Of a stretch of 64,000 bases of DNA, positions 9,357 to 17,729 are shown piece after piece (position 1 is the first letter of the stretch; each line of letters starts with the position of its first letter). The notes under the pieces are model-generated. The model was not told the origin of the DNA. It saw only the letters and a list, made by a program, of their open reading frames with translations, and ran no database searches. Made by a program: the position numbers and the translations under genes. Source of the DNA: an uncultured Collinsella sp. (GTDB lineage: Bacteria; Actinomycetota; Coriobacteriia; Coriobacteriales; Coriobacteriaceae); contig CALAMG010000025.1 of NCBI GenBank assembly GCA_937925715.1, positions 1 to 64,000 on the forward strand, read 5' to 3'.

Positions 9357-9788
9357 CTACGAGGTAATGCTCGGGTCGTATTCCTTTAAAAGCTTCAGCA
9401 GCTCTTCTGCGTGGGAATGACGCTTTTTGGTAGCTGTTCCCACGATGGCGATGGAATCGTAGCTGCCATATTTCTTGAAGAAATCGGGGATCGCGTTATC
9501 TGCCTTAAGTTCTGCAGCGTATTTCTTGAAGTATTCTTCGTAGGGCATGCCCGCATCTAAATAAGCATCCAGCAGCGACTTCGTGGGGGAGTATTCGACA
9601 TCGTGCACGTAATCGGCATGAGCGATCACGTGGGTGAAGTATTCGAGATCTTCTTGTTTGGTGAAGCCCGAAAGCTGATTCGTGTTCTTGAGGCGGATGT
9701 CGAGTACGAGCGTCGCTTTCCATCCGAGTATCTTGTTGAAGAATTCTTCTGCGGTTGTTTGATATGCGCTCAGTACGTTGATCTTCAT
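9357..9788 (-). CDS. DUF488 family protein
   Basis: 143 residues, ATG preceded by GGAGGGG. The sequence VLDIRLKNTNQLSGFTKQEDLEYF and the later EYSPTKSLLDAYLDAGMPYEEYFKKY fit DUF488, a small family of unknown biochemistry. The C-terminus AIVGTATKKRHSHAEELLKLL matches the usual final strand, although the conserved Cys seen in many DUF488 members before H-R appears as Thr. Monocistronic. Role unknown. Confidence 0.75.
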   Translation of the reverse strand: MKINVLSAYQTTAEEFFNKILGWKATLVLDIRLKNTNQLSGFTKQEDLEYFTHVIAHADYVHDVEYSPTKSLLDAYLDAGMPYEEYFKKYAAELKADNAIPDFFKKYGSYDSIAIVGTATKKRHSHAEELLKLLKEYDPSITS

Positions 9789-10145
9789 TGTTACCCCTCC
9801 AGCCGTGCGTTACCAGTTTCGCTCTTGCAAGTCCAACACGTTTCAAGTCTAAGACACGAGCAAGCTCTAGTTCGACGACGGTAGGTTTGCGTTACGGTCT
9901 TGATGATTGCGTGTTACGGAACGCTTCGTAAGAAAGAATCTGGAGAGCGTTTCATTTTTGTGGCGCGGCAAGACGTTCTGCAGCGCGATGAAAAGAGCGA
10001 GCTGCCATCAGGGTTTCCTTATGTTCACAAATCATCGACCGATTGGTTGCGGCGTCTGAGCTGGTTATTGCTTGTTCTAGAATCAAGGCTGTTCAAGACA
10101 TTCGGCAATCCAAGGCATCCAACAGCCTGCACAGATGGGTCTAGC

Positions 10146-11456
10146 ATGAGACAAATCGGAAGAACAAAGGAAAAGTCGACGCTCGGAAAAGACTCGATCG
10201 TGGTCGGGTTCTCGCTCTTCGCGATGTTCTTCGGTGCGGGCAATTTGATATTCCCCCCAACCTTAGGGCAGTTGAGCGGTGACCTTTGGGCGTGGGGATT
10301 GGTCGGATTTCTGCTCGTTGATGCTGTTCTCTCGTGCCTCGGCGTGTTCGTGGTAAGCCGCCTGGGTGGTCCACGTGGAGCCTTCGACGGGACGCTCGGA
10401 AAGATCGGCGGCACGATCCTAACAACGGTGGCTATCTTGTGCCTTTGCGTTGTCTTCGCCATGCCACGTACGGCTGCTACCACCTTCGAACTGTCGGTCG
10501 CGCCCTATCTTGGCGAAGACGAGAATTCCTTTTTGGTTCCATTCTCTATCTTGTTCTTCGTGATCGTGTACCTGCTCACCTGCAGGAAGTCGCGGGTAGT
10601 TGATATCATCGGCAAGTTCTTCACGCCGACATTGCTAGTCGGTGTACTCGTGCTGATCGTGGCTGGGATCGTTGCTCCTATAGGAGAGATTCAGCCACCT
10701 CAAACGGATTATGTATTCCAGGAAGGCATTCGCTCGGGTTACCAGACCATGGATGTTCTCGGGGTCGCAGCGTTTTCCATTATCATCCTGGATTCTGCTG
10801 TTGTGAAGGGCTACACCGATCCCGGTAGGAGTTCGGCGCTTCTTGCGCGTGCGAGCATCGGGGCAGTAGTGATGCTCGGGCTGGTCTATGGCGGATTGAC
10901 CTACCTCGGCGCGACGTCGGTGTCGCTGGGGACGGGCATGTCGCAGGTTGGACTGCTCGTTGCTATCGTTGAGAGCGTTTTGGGAGATGCGGGCAAGATC
11001 CTATTGAGTGCGATCGTGGCGCTTGCGTGCGTGACCACAGCTGTTGCGCTGGTAAGCTCGGCTGCGGATTTCTTCAGTCGGCTGTTCAAGAACAAGATAT
11101 CCTACCAGGCGCTTTTGATCATAGACTGCGTGATAGGAGCGCTGATCTGCGATATCGGCCTCGATAACATCATCCGCTTTGCCGATCCGGTGCTGGGCGT
11201 GGTGTACCCACCCTTCATCACCGTGGTGGTGCTTCTGGTCTTCAGGAAGCAGATCAAGCTGCGCGAAGTCTACCAAGGGGCTGCCATAGGTGCGCTCGTG
11301 GGAGGGGTCGTGGTTGAGCTTGCCGTGACCAATGTGGCTACCATCGTTCCGCTTGAGTTGCTCCCGCTTTCTTCGATGGGCTTTGGCTGGATCGTGTTCG
11401 CTCTAATGGGCGCCTTGGTCGGAATGGTGGTGGGCCTTACCAGGCGCAAAGCGTGA
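10146..11456 (+). CDS. brnQ: Branched-chain amino acid:cation symporter, BrnQ/LIVCS family
   Basis: 436 residues if started at ATG 10146 (MRQIGRTKEK). The frame is open further upstream to 9900 but that part has no homology-like character. The signature GFSLFAMFFGAGNLIFPP lies at the N-terminus, and about twelve hydrophobic segments follow, with the VKGYTDPG and YPPFITVV blocks typical of LIVCS carriers. It imports Leu, Ile or Val with Na+ or H+ (family knowledge). No clear Shine-Dalgarno precedes 10146; AGATGGG nine bases ahead is the best candidate. The leader from 9789 to 10145 (about 350 bases) shows no recognisable T-box or riboswitch. Confidence 0.9.
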   Translation: MRQIGRTKEKSTLGKDSIVVGFSLFAMFFGAGNLIFPPTLGQLSGDLWAWGLVGFLLVDAVLSCLGVFVVSRLGGPRGAFDGTLGKIGGTILTTVAILCLCVVFAMPRTAATTFELSVAPYLGEDENSFLVPFSILFFVIVYLLTCRKSRVVDIIGKFFTPTLLVGVLVLIVAGIVAPIGEIQPPQTDYVFQEGIRSGYQTMDVLGVAAFSIIILDSAVVKGYTDPGRSSALLARASIGAVVMLGLVYGGLTYLGATSVSLGTGMSQVGLLVAIVESVLGDAGKILLSAIVALACVTTAVALVSSAADFFSRLFKNKISYQALLIIDCVIGALICDIGLDNIIRFADPVLGVVYPPFITVVVLLVFRKQIKLREVYQGAAIGALVGGVVVELAVTNVATIVPLELLPLSSMGFGWIVFALMGALVGMVVGLTRRKA

Positions 11457-11504
11457 ATTGGCTTACAATGAGGTCAGTCAAGAATTCACTCCGCAAGGAT
11501 CAAC

Positions 11505-12431
11505 ATGACGAACAATACGCCACCCGAACCGCCAAAACAACCTAAGCCTTCAGTTGTTGTATCGTCCTCGAAGGCCGAGCGGATCTTCCTGATCATTTCG
11601 TGCATCTGCGTTATTGGTGGGGCTGTGCTCTTCATCTACGGCGAACAAGCCGTAGGAATCGGACAGGAAGGCGTGGTGAACAAATTCCTGGGGAGCCTTG
11701 GAATGGCAGTGGCAAGCATCGGCATGTTCATTGTAGGTTGCTTTTTCGTGAAACGCATCGTGCTCGACCTCAAGTCTATGAGTACAAGTGAGCGCTCAGA
11801 AACACGAAAGGCCTTCGTAAGGCAGCTTTCGATCGCAGCTCTTAACGTTCTTGTGTATGGCACGCTGTTCATCCTGTCCTTGGGAAGTCTTACTGCATTA
11901 GACGGCGCAAGTGTGGGAACGTACTTCGTTGTATTCGCGGTGTGGGCTGCTTGCATAGCATCATTCGTTTTTTACCGGCGGCATCGAAAGAAGCATAAGG
12001 TTTCCTATGAGCTTCTTAAGCAACCTGCGATAACGGTATTTCTCTTTTTGTTTGCAGCTGTGATGCTTGCTGTATTTATCAGGTCTGACGCTCCTGATTC
12101 CTTTCAGGATCTGATCGAGGGTCCTGAAACAGCCGAGGTGCTTTTGGTTGAAGCTGATATCGATCATCCATCTGCTCGTTATAGTGCGATCATGCAAGAT
12201 CAGCATGTACTTACATTCTGTACTGCTGACGAAGAGTGCATTGTGCTCGTTGTGCCAGAAAAAGATATTGCAGCGGCTAAAGTGATCAACGACTATGGGA
12301 ACTTTGTGCACCTTACTTATTATCCGCGCACCCAAGTGTTCTGCGAAGCAACGCCTTGGGAAACTGGGGTGCAGGATATGGGCCCTGATCTGCTTGAGAG
12401 GTTGGTTGAAGAATACGATTTCGAGCTGTAA
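11505..12431 (+). CDS. Hypothetical membrane protein, five predicted segments
   Basis: 308 residues. A proline-rich cytosolic tail (PPEPPKQPKPS) is followed by hydrophobic stretches near residues 27-45, 62-84, 108-130, 136-155 and 176-195. After that comes a soluble domain with EVLLVEADIDHPSARYSAIM and TFCTADEECIVLVVPEKD. No family recognised. The gene follows brnQ after 48 bases with ribosome site AAGGA and may be in the same transcript. Base composition drifts AT-rich toward its 3' end. Confidence 0.6.
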   Translation: MTNNTPPEPPKQPKPSVVVSSSKAERIFLIISCICVIGGAVLFIYGEQAVGIGQEGVVNKFLGSLGMAVASIGMFIVGCFFVKRIVLDLKSMSTSERSETRKAFVRQLSIAALNVLVYGTLFILSLGSLTALDGASVGTYFVVFAVWAACIASFVFYRRHRKKHKVSYELLKQPAITVFLFLFAAVMLAVFIRSDAPDSFQDLIEGPETAEVLLVEADIDHPSARYSAIMQDQHVLTFCTADEECIVLVVPEKDIAAAKVINDYGNFVHLTYYPRTQVFCEATPWETGVQDMGPDLLERLVEEYDFEL

Positions 12432-12522
12432 GAGGATCTGAACAGGAATAGCTAATGGACGAACAGCGCAAACGAGAACTGAAGGAAACGTATCGCAACA
12501 GTCAACCTTTGTCTCGAGCGTG

Positions 12523-12565
12523 ACCCGAACGCCTCGCTCTTGTGGAAGTAACAAGACGTTCGGGT
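12523..12565. terminator. Convergent-gene hairpin
   Basis: Arms ACCCGAACG (12523-12531) and CGTTCGGGT (12557-12565), with an inner CTTGT/ACAAG pairing. It lies between the ends of the 11505-12431 gene and the opposite-strand 12582-13058 gene. No U-tract follows, so it is only a candidate bidirectional terminator. Confidence 0.4.
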
Positions 12566-12581
12566 TGACAGAAGACGCATC

Positions 12582-13058
12582 CTACTGATAGCGACGGTGA
12601 CGGGGGAGCGCGAGGATCACGCTCAGAAGGGCAACGACGATCACGCTTGTGCCAGCAGCGCACACTGCTTTCAGGTGGATCGCAGGAATACCCATCAAGA
12701 TGCCGATGATGTAGGGGACGAGCCAGGCAAGCCAAACCACCGTGCTGAAGGTATGGAAGCGCTTTTGCGCCTGTTCGCTGCCGCGCAAATAGGTCCATGT
12801 TGCCCACGTTGCATGAATGAGCATCAAAACGATAGCTACTACACCCGTGATGCCATGGACGCCCATGCCACCAGCAGTTTGTGCGGCCATGGAGCTCATC
12901 ATCAGTGTGCCTGTTGTATCGCAGGCAAGTCCGATCCAAAAGAGCGTTACGTATTTCCGTGTGAGCGTGCCGCTGCGACGCTCTCCAAAAACTCCCCACG
13001 TATAGAACACGAGTGCGGCGCTGATCGCGATCGTTGAGAGAATAAGAAGCGGTGACAT
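12582..13058 (-). CDS. HsmA-like (TIGR03987-type) four-helix membrane protein
   Basis: 158 residues from the ATG at 13058, with GAGGTC just upstream; an earlier in-frame ATG would add a basic tail with no support. Four or five hydrophobic helices are visible: LLILSTIAISAALVFYTWGVF, YVTLFWIGLACDTTGTLMM, GITGVVAIVLMLIHATWATW, FSTVVWLAWLVPYIIGI and a last one near the C-terminus. The H/W-rich segments resemble small heme-associated or HsmA proteins; this assignment is from memory of the family pattern and is moderate. Divergent from a TetR gene, with three TGAAC-type palindromes between them. Confidence 0.6.
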   Translation of the reverse strand: MSPLLILSTIAISAALVFYTWGVFGERRSGTLTRKYVTLFWIGLACDTTGTLMMSSMAAQTAGGMGVHGITGVVAIVLMLIHATWATWTYLRGSEQAQKRFHTFSTVVWLAWLVPYIIGILMGIPAIHLKAVCAAGTSVIVVALLSVILALPRHRRYQ

Positions 13059-13129
13059 GATGACCTCATTTCTTTTTCTTGGGACCGCCTTTCCGAAAGA
13101 GTTCGGTCCTCTAGTTGGTTTTCGCAAAA

Positions 13130-13206
13130 TGAACATGATTCATTTATTGAACAATGTTCATTTTAGAACCATTTTGTGCGGTGTCAAGATATTTGAACGA
13201 AGTTCA
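13130..13206. promoter_or_regulatory. Operator cluster TGAAC-N3-GTTCA between hsmA-like and tetR
   Basis: Three copies: 13130-13142 (TGAAC-ATG-ATTCA, imperfect), 13148-13160 (TGAAC-AAT-GTTCA) and 13194-13206 (TGAAC-GAA-GTTCA), the last two perfect. They lie in the 195-bp divergent region, as expected for an autoregulated TetR repressor that also controls the HsmA-like gene. Confidence 0.65.
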
Positions 13207-13253
13207 TAATGTCGTTATACTGGTGTCAGGTTCCCGATCTAAGGACGCTTGAA

Positions 13254-13892
13254 ATGGGCAAACGATCAGTTATTACCAGCGAAGAAATACTCGAGCAGGC
13301 CTATCAGCTTGCCTGCGAACAGGGGCTTCGGTCGCTCAGTATTCGTTCGATCGCTGCCGCATGCGATGTTTCGGTGGGGACGGTTTACAACTCGTATGCG
13401 AGCAAGACCGAACTGATCAACGATGTGGTGGGTATGTTTTGGCAGCGAGCCTTCGCGGAAACCATGAAGACGCTTGCTGCGCATCAAAAGGGCGCAACTA
13501 ACCGAGCGGGCAATGATGTTACGCGGGCGGCCGGGAGCAATAACGCCGCAAGTGAAAGCAGCGATTTCATTGCCTTTTGCGAGGCGCTTTCGCGAAGCCT
13601 CAAGAGCGCGCTCAAAGAATTCAGGAAAGAGTTCCTCTCTGATCTTTCTGCGCTCAGCGAAGGCGATCGCCTTTCAGCGCAGAAGCGCGAGCAGCAAAGC
13701 TTCATCCACGCGCGCGCAGGAATAAAGCAGGCGCTGCTCAGCGATCCAAAAGTCAAGCAGGACCAGCTAACAGGTGCGCTTGCCCCCGATGCTCTTGCGG
13801 CGCTCGTCTGGGAGACCCTGATAGATTCTGCGCGCGATGATATGGGCTATGACAAGACCCTCTTCGAACTTCTTCGGTCTGCCTTGTATTGA
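13254..13892 (+). CDS. TetR/AcrR-family regulator (probable repressor of the divergent gene)
   Basis: 212 residues from ATG 13254 (MGKRSVITSEEIL), preceded by AAGGA at spacing eight. The ATG at 13209 would add 15 unlike residues and place the start inside the operator region. HTH: LRSLSIRSIAAACDVSVGTVYNSYASKTEL. The middle region (residues about 80-105) is low-complexity, rich in N, A and G. The C-terminal domain ends ALAALVWETLIDSARDDMGY. It likely binds the TGAAC-N3-GTTCA palindromes just upstream (inference from position and symmetry). The inducer is unknown. Confidence 0.85.
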   Translation: MGKRSVITSEEILEQAYQLACEQGLRSLSIRSIAAACDVSVGTVYNSYASKTELINDVVGMFWQRAFAETMKTLAAHQKGATNRAGNDVTRAAGSNNAASESSDFIAFCEALSRSLKSALKEFRKEFLSDLSALSEGDRLSAQKREQQSFIHARAGIKQALLSDPKVKQDQLTGALAPDALAALVWETLIDSARDDMGYDKTLFELLRSALY

Positions 13893-13922
13893 GTCGCTAA
13901 CATTCTAAGCTCTTGCAAGAGA

Positions 13923-14546
13923 TCAAGCAGGGCATGCTTCTAGTCGAATTTTGGATCGGTCGGCAAGCTGCTGGTAATTCGGCCCGAACCAAAGTGACAG
14001 CTCTTCTTGGCGCACAATGAGTGGCATGCGATGGTGGATGGGCGCCATGTCTGTGTTTGCCTCAGTTGTTACCATAGAAAAGGCATCTTCGCGCCACGTG
14101 CAGCCGATGAAGATGATGTCCTGCCCAGGAACACGGAATTCGTATTGGCGTTTGATGGGTTTTCCCGTTTTGGGCGAGGGATAGGTTTCTTCGCGATGTG
14201 TTTCGAAGAAAGCGGGGACGGGAAGGACGCAGCGTCGGTGTAGCATGGGTTCTTGCCAGGTCGGCTTCGTGGCGCTTTCGATGCGTGTGTTGAATACAAC
14301 GCCTGGTTTCCAGGATTCCTCGAATCCCCATGACAGCTTTCGCACTCCTAGCGATCCTGGTGTGAAGGTTGGTGCAAACGCAGCGGTATCAAACTTGGGC
14401 ACGATGAGCGGCGCGACCGACTTCGGATAAGCTTCCGTCGTTCGAACTGGCCAGTCGGGGCTGAAGTTCAGCGGAGCTCCAACCTCGAGCTTCATCACGA
14501 TGTCGAGCACTTCGTCGTAAGTGAATATGACGCATCTTTTACACAT
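13923..14546 (-). CDS. SRAP-family (YedK/HMCES-type) abasic-site processing protein
   Basis: 207 residues. Catalytic Cys2 follows the initiator Met (MCKRC). FNTRIES carries the conserved Asn, VLPVPAFFE the conserved Glu, and APIHHRMPLIV the catalytic His motif HHRMP. SRAP proteins form a covalent thiazolidine link with abasic sites in single-stranded DNA, protecting them (known for YedK/HMCES). Length is near the family norm. The 5-bp arms GCGAA/TTCGC at 14562-14573, just upstream, could be an operator. Confidence 0.88.
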   Translation of the reverse strand: MCKRCVIFTYDEVLDIVMKLEVGAPLNFSPDWPVRTTEAYPKSVAPLIVPKFDTAAFAPTFTPGSLGVRKLSWGFEESWKPGVVFNTRIESATKPTWQEPMLHRRCVLPVPAFFETHREETYPSPKTGKPIKRQYEFRVPGQDIIFIGCTWREDAFSMVTTEANTDMAPIHHRMPLIVRQEELSLWFGPNYQQLADRSKIRLEACPA

Positions 14547-14561
14547 GGTTCAATAGTATCA

Positions 14562-14573
14562 GCGAATGTTCGC
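14562..14573. promoter_or_regulatory. Short palindrome upstream of the SRAP gene
   Basis: GCGAA-TG-TTCGC, 16 bases before the minus-strand start at 14546. It does not fit the actinobacterial LexA box CGAAC-N4-GTTCG in spacing, so SOS control is only a possibility. Confidence 0.25.
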
Positions 14574-14720
14574 AAATTGCACGTATAAGATATAGTTGAT
14601 GTTCGCTCATGATTCTTCGATATGCATAAAGCGCCTCGATTTCTTTTGCGGTTTCGTCTTTGATCTTCTGCAAACAGGGCGAGCGTGAAAGCATGACGAT
14701 GGCGATTGGAAGGGGACCAC

Positions 14721-15395
14721 GTGAAGGGTTTTAGCCTTGATATACTGGATCGCTCTCATGCCGATCAGCAGCGTGAAGAGATTCCGAAGCAACTTCAAAC
14801 GTCTGTGCCGTCGGACGCTTTTAGTGTCTATTTGCTCTTCAATCTTGAAGCCGCTTATGATTTCGGCCACGTGATATTGGCGCTGGGACCGATGGATGGC
14901 TTGCTTGAAACGTATTCGTTCTATCGGCAGGGTACTGCTATCAAAGCACCAGCGCTCATGGCGTGTCTTGAGCATCCTCTCAGCTTCGCGCAGATTGAGG
15001 CTTCATCGGGTTGGATCGTGCATGGCCAGCCTGGCAATTACTGGAACGAGCATGTGAATGCTGCTCTTGCGCTTTGGTGCACGAAGGAAGCCTTCGATCA
15101 GATACGCGCATTTGCCGAAGAAAAGCGAGCGAATCCTGGCGTTTATGATCTCTTTTCGTACAACTGCCTCACGTTTGTGATCGAAGCACTTGCGCAGGGC
15201 GGTGTCTCTTTGGAAGTCGGTAGTGGCAAACGGTTGCGAACGTTTATTCCGCGCGGTGCGTTTCGCCGTGTGGGCCAAGTGGCGGGCGCGCATAAACTGG
15301 GAGCATGGAAATACTGGTTCCCCCTTGCTCAGCCGCCAGAAAACGGACTTCGAACAATCTCCGATACGCCTGGCAAGGATCGCCCTCTGAAATAG
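14721..15395 (+). CDS. Papain-like fold protein (permuted NlpC/DUF4105-like), unknown substrate
   Basis: 224 residues from GTG 14721, which has AAGGGGA five bases upstream; a TTG at 14706 is less likely. FGHVILALG gives an early His in a strand and YDLFSYNCLTFVIEALAQGGV a later Asn-Cys, the order His then Cys seen in circularly permuted papain-like hydrolases and in the DUF4105/LRAT-type group. There is no signal peptide, so it probably acts in the cytosol. Candidate Cys nucleophile near residue 152. Fold call is inference from these two motifs. Confidence 0.5.
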   Translation: MKGFSLDILDRSHADQQREEIPKQLQTSVPSDAFSVYLLFNLEAAYDFGHVILALGPMDGLLETYSFYRQGTAIKAPALMACLEHPLSFAQIEASSGWIVHGQPGNYWNEHVNAALALWCTKEAFDQIRAFAEEKRANPGVYDLFSYNCLTFVIEALAQGGVSLEVGSGKRLRTFIPRGAFRRVGQVAGAHKLGAWKYWFPLAQPPENGLRTISDTPGKDRPLK

Positions 15396-15469
15396 CTTTC
15401 TGCATTGCGGCAACCTGTTGCAGTTTCCTTTTTTGAGAAAATGAGATTTATCTTCTGTATACAAGAGTA

Positions 15470-16396
15470 TTAAGGGAGCTTCTTTCCTTGATCCCAGTCA
15501 GTTTCCTGAATAAGGGTATTGAACAGCTTTGCAGGATCGAACTCGTTCAGTTTGTCGTAGCGTGTTGTTTGGTAATGGGTATCGTTGTCTGGTGAACCAT
15601 AAAGATCGATGTATCTTTCCATCAGTTCATACACAAATTCAAGGGCCTCATTGGCTGTTGATCCAATTGGTGTATTGAAGTTCTTAACTGGAATATGGCG
15701 AGGTGAACCACAAACTTCTTCTGCATAGTAGTAGTGGTAGTTATCTTTTGGATTCATCCGAATTGCAAAATCTACATTATGAATAAGGTGTCGGTATTCC
15801 TTTTCTTGTTTGGACCAGGTTGCCGATATCGCAATAGTGTACGGGCGGCTAGATGGACCGGTCCAGACAGAATAAGACATTTTTCGAGCGATGGCGCAAA
15901 GCTGTGTAACAAGGTTTTGGAACTCAATATCACGGAAGCGCCTCCAGTTTGAATTACGTTCTCTTACGTGCAGACGCCAAGTGTCTTCCGTGATGGCTTC
16001 GGATGTATCTATTCCGAATACCGAGGCTAATTCTGAAAAACCTAACTGATAATCATGCCGGAAATCTGCGTATTTGATTGTTTTTAATAATACGGGTATC
16101 TCGCAATCTCGATACAGAAGGGGCAGAATGGCATTCTTCCCAGCCAGCATCTTTTTATCCCAGGCAACCGCTATTTCTGATCTTACCCATTCGGAAGCAA
16201 GAGCTTCAGGAGAGAGGACGATCGCAAAATACTCAGACTCTCTTAAGCCTTCCTCGACGCGCCAAAAGATAGATTCACCAACTTTGATCTCATACTTATC
16301 TACCCAAGCATCAATTCCAAGGCAGCTTAAGTCTCTCGCAAGCTTTTCTACAAAGGGCTTATCTATACTTGTATGGCTCAGAAAAACGCTTGGCAT
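15470..16396 (-). CDS. TIR-domain protein, probable defence effector
   Basis: 308 residues. The N-terminus PSVFLSHTSIDKPFVEKLARDL, WVDKYEIKVGESIFWRVEEGL, YFAIVLSPEALASEWVRSEI and the KNAILPLLYRD strand are successive TIR elements. The catalytic Glu of NAD+-cleaving TIRs is plausibly the E in SEWVRSE or GESIFWRVEEG. Residues about 165-308 form a separate domain without a recognised family, containing YHYYYAEEV and FVYELMERYIDLYG. Bacterial TIR proteins commonly deplete NAD+ or signal in antiphage systems (known). It diverges from the nuclease/SMC pair across 289 bp of AT-rich DNA; joint function is inference. Confidence 0.8.
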   Translation of the reverse strand: MPSVFLSHTSIDKPFVEKLARDLSCLGIDAWVDKYEIKVGESIFWRVEEGLRESEYFAIVLSPEALASEWVRSEIAVAWDKKMLAGKNAILPLLYRDCEIPVLLKTIKYADFRHDYQLGFSELASVFGIDTSEAITEDTWRLHVRERNSNWRRFRDIEFQNLVTQLCAIARKMSYSVWTGPSSRPYTIAISATWSKQEKEYRHLIHNVDFAIRMNPKDNYHYYYAEEVCGSPRHIPVKNFNTPIGSTANEALEFVYELMERYIDLYGSPDNDTHYQTTRYDKLNEFDPAKLFNTLIQETDWDQGKKLP

Positions 16397-16685
16397 GATA
16401 TTTCCATTCGATTATCTAGTTATTTAAGCTTGCCTGTACAATTCTATGGTTCGCCATTTTAATAAAAGGGCTCATTTGAACAGTATAAGTCTGAATTAGT
16501 AGTATTCATGTTTATCGCAGCATTCAGCGCCTGAAAGGATGACGCAGTATTTTCGGAAACGAATGTGGCTTAGTGAGACTTCATGAAACGCGATAGCTCG
16601 AAGTGACAGCGATTTATTCCTGGTATTATCTAATTATATTGAATAAACAGGCATTTGCGGCAATATTGGTACTACTGGAGTTTCA

Positions 16686-17729
16686 GTGAACGAATATCAG
16701 GTTACAGCAACTGAAAAAACGAGAATGGCTGCTTCGGATAATGAGACCAAAGCCCTTCTTCACTTAATGTCTAGAGATAAAGATGCAAAAAGGATACGCT
16801 ATATCGTCGTTGACCTCTTTAATGATGTGACAGGAGTTGATAGTTTTGGTCGGACTCTTTGGGATATACAGTCGAAAAAAAAGCAGTCTAGTCCTGCGGA
16901 AATCGGTCGTGAGCTTGTAACGCTGTTTAAAAACTATATGAGCATTTTTTCATCGAATTTCACCAGGTATATTTTGTTTTTAGGGGGTATCACAAAAAGC
17001 GTATGTGATGATCAAGAGGTTCGTCAATTTCGTTATTGCGATATGAAGAAAAAGGCAAAAGAGACGGTTCGTCGGACCTTGTTGGAAGAGATTGACAAAA
17101 AGACTTATATGGAACCTTATCGCAATGATGGCCTTATAGATGACGAGTCTATCGATAAGTTTTTGTCTATCGTAGAGTTCGTAGTGGCAGATAAAAACAA
17201 AGAATCTTATATTCAGGATTTTTTTAATCAAGCTCCCGTAAAAATGCCCGGCACAAAAGAGCTTAGAGGTGTTTTTAACGAAGTACGTAATATCCAATCA
17301 TCTAAAAAGGATATTTACTGCGAAGGAGAGAGTCTGACCATGCCGAGTGAAGCGCTTAATTTTGGTAAACATCTCGATCGGAGTGATGTCGAAACATTTG
17401 TTCTTGAGCGAGTTCTTATTCATGACCCCTTCAGAATTGTGCCAAAATCGTTTCTTAAAGTATTAGATCAATTACCTGAAGAACAATACAAACCGGCGAT
17501 TGAGCAATGTCAGATTGACGTTGCTAAGCAATTAGTGGATAAGAGCTCTGCAGAGGCGTTCTGGACATTATTCAAAGAGATTCTTCTTATTAAGAACTCC
17601 GAGCCTCAAGCAGATATTGAAGCAATTTTTAATTTGATTGACTCAGCCAAATTGGAGGGTTGCAGACATATGACTGCTCTCTCACTCAAATTCCTTATTT
17701 CGTTAGTTCTGGGGGGACTAAAATGTTAA
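16686..17729 (+). CDS. Putative QxK-type nuclease, first gene of an SMC-linked defence operon
   Basis: 347 residues, GTG start with GGAG six bases upstream. The N-terminus shows E20, then D47 in VVDLFNDVTGVD, then Q62-S-K64 in LWDIQSKKK, an E...D...QxK arrangement like the PD-(D/E)xK fold of Cap4/DUF4297 nucleases. FTRYILFLGGI follows as a core strand. The C-terminal half (from about 200) is helical and unrecognised. The next gene starts seven bases before this one ends (ATGTTAA), so the two are coupled. A nuclease with an SMC ATPase resembles Lamassu/DdmAC and ABC-three-component systems; the exact type is unresolved. AT-rich, unlike the 1-15 kb region. Confidence 0.55.
   Translation: MNEYQVTATEKTRMAASDNETKALLHLMSRDKDAKRIRYIVVDLFNDVTGVDSFGRTLWDIQSKKKQSSPAEIGRELVTLFKNYMSIFSSNFTRYILFLGGITKSVCDDQEVRQFRYCDMKKKAKETVRRTLLEEIDKKTYMEPYRNDGLIDDESIDKFLSIVEFVVADKNKESYIQDFFNQAPVKMPGTKELRGVFNEVRNIQSSKKDIYCEGESLTMPSEALNFGKHLDRSDVETFVLERVLIHDPFRIVPKSFLKVLDQLPEEQYKPAIEQCQIDVAKQLVDKSSAEAFWTLFKEILLIKNSEPQADIEAIFNLIDSAKLEGCRHMTALSLKFLISLVLGGLKC

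Noticed and set aside
9900..10145. N-terminal extension of BrnQ
   Set aside because: The extra 82 codons have no membrane or signal character; LIVCS carriers begin close to the GFSLFAMFFGAGNL motif, so ATG 10146 is preferred.
9789..10145. T-box or amino-acid riboswitch leader for brnQ
   Set aside because: No T-box sequence, specifier hairpin or terminator/antiterminator pair could be identified by eye.
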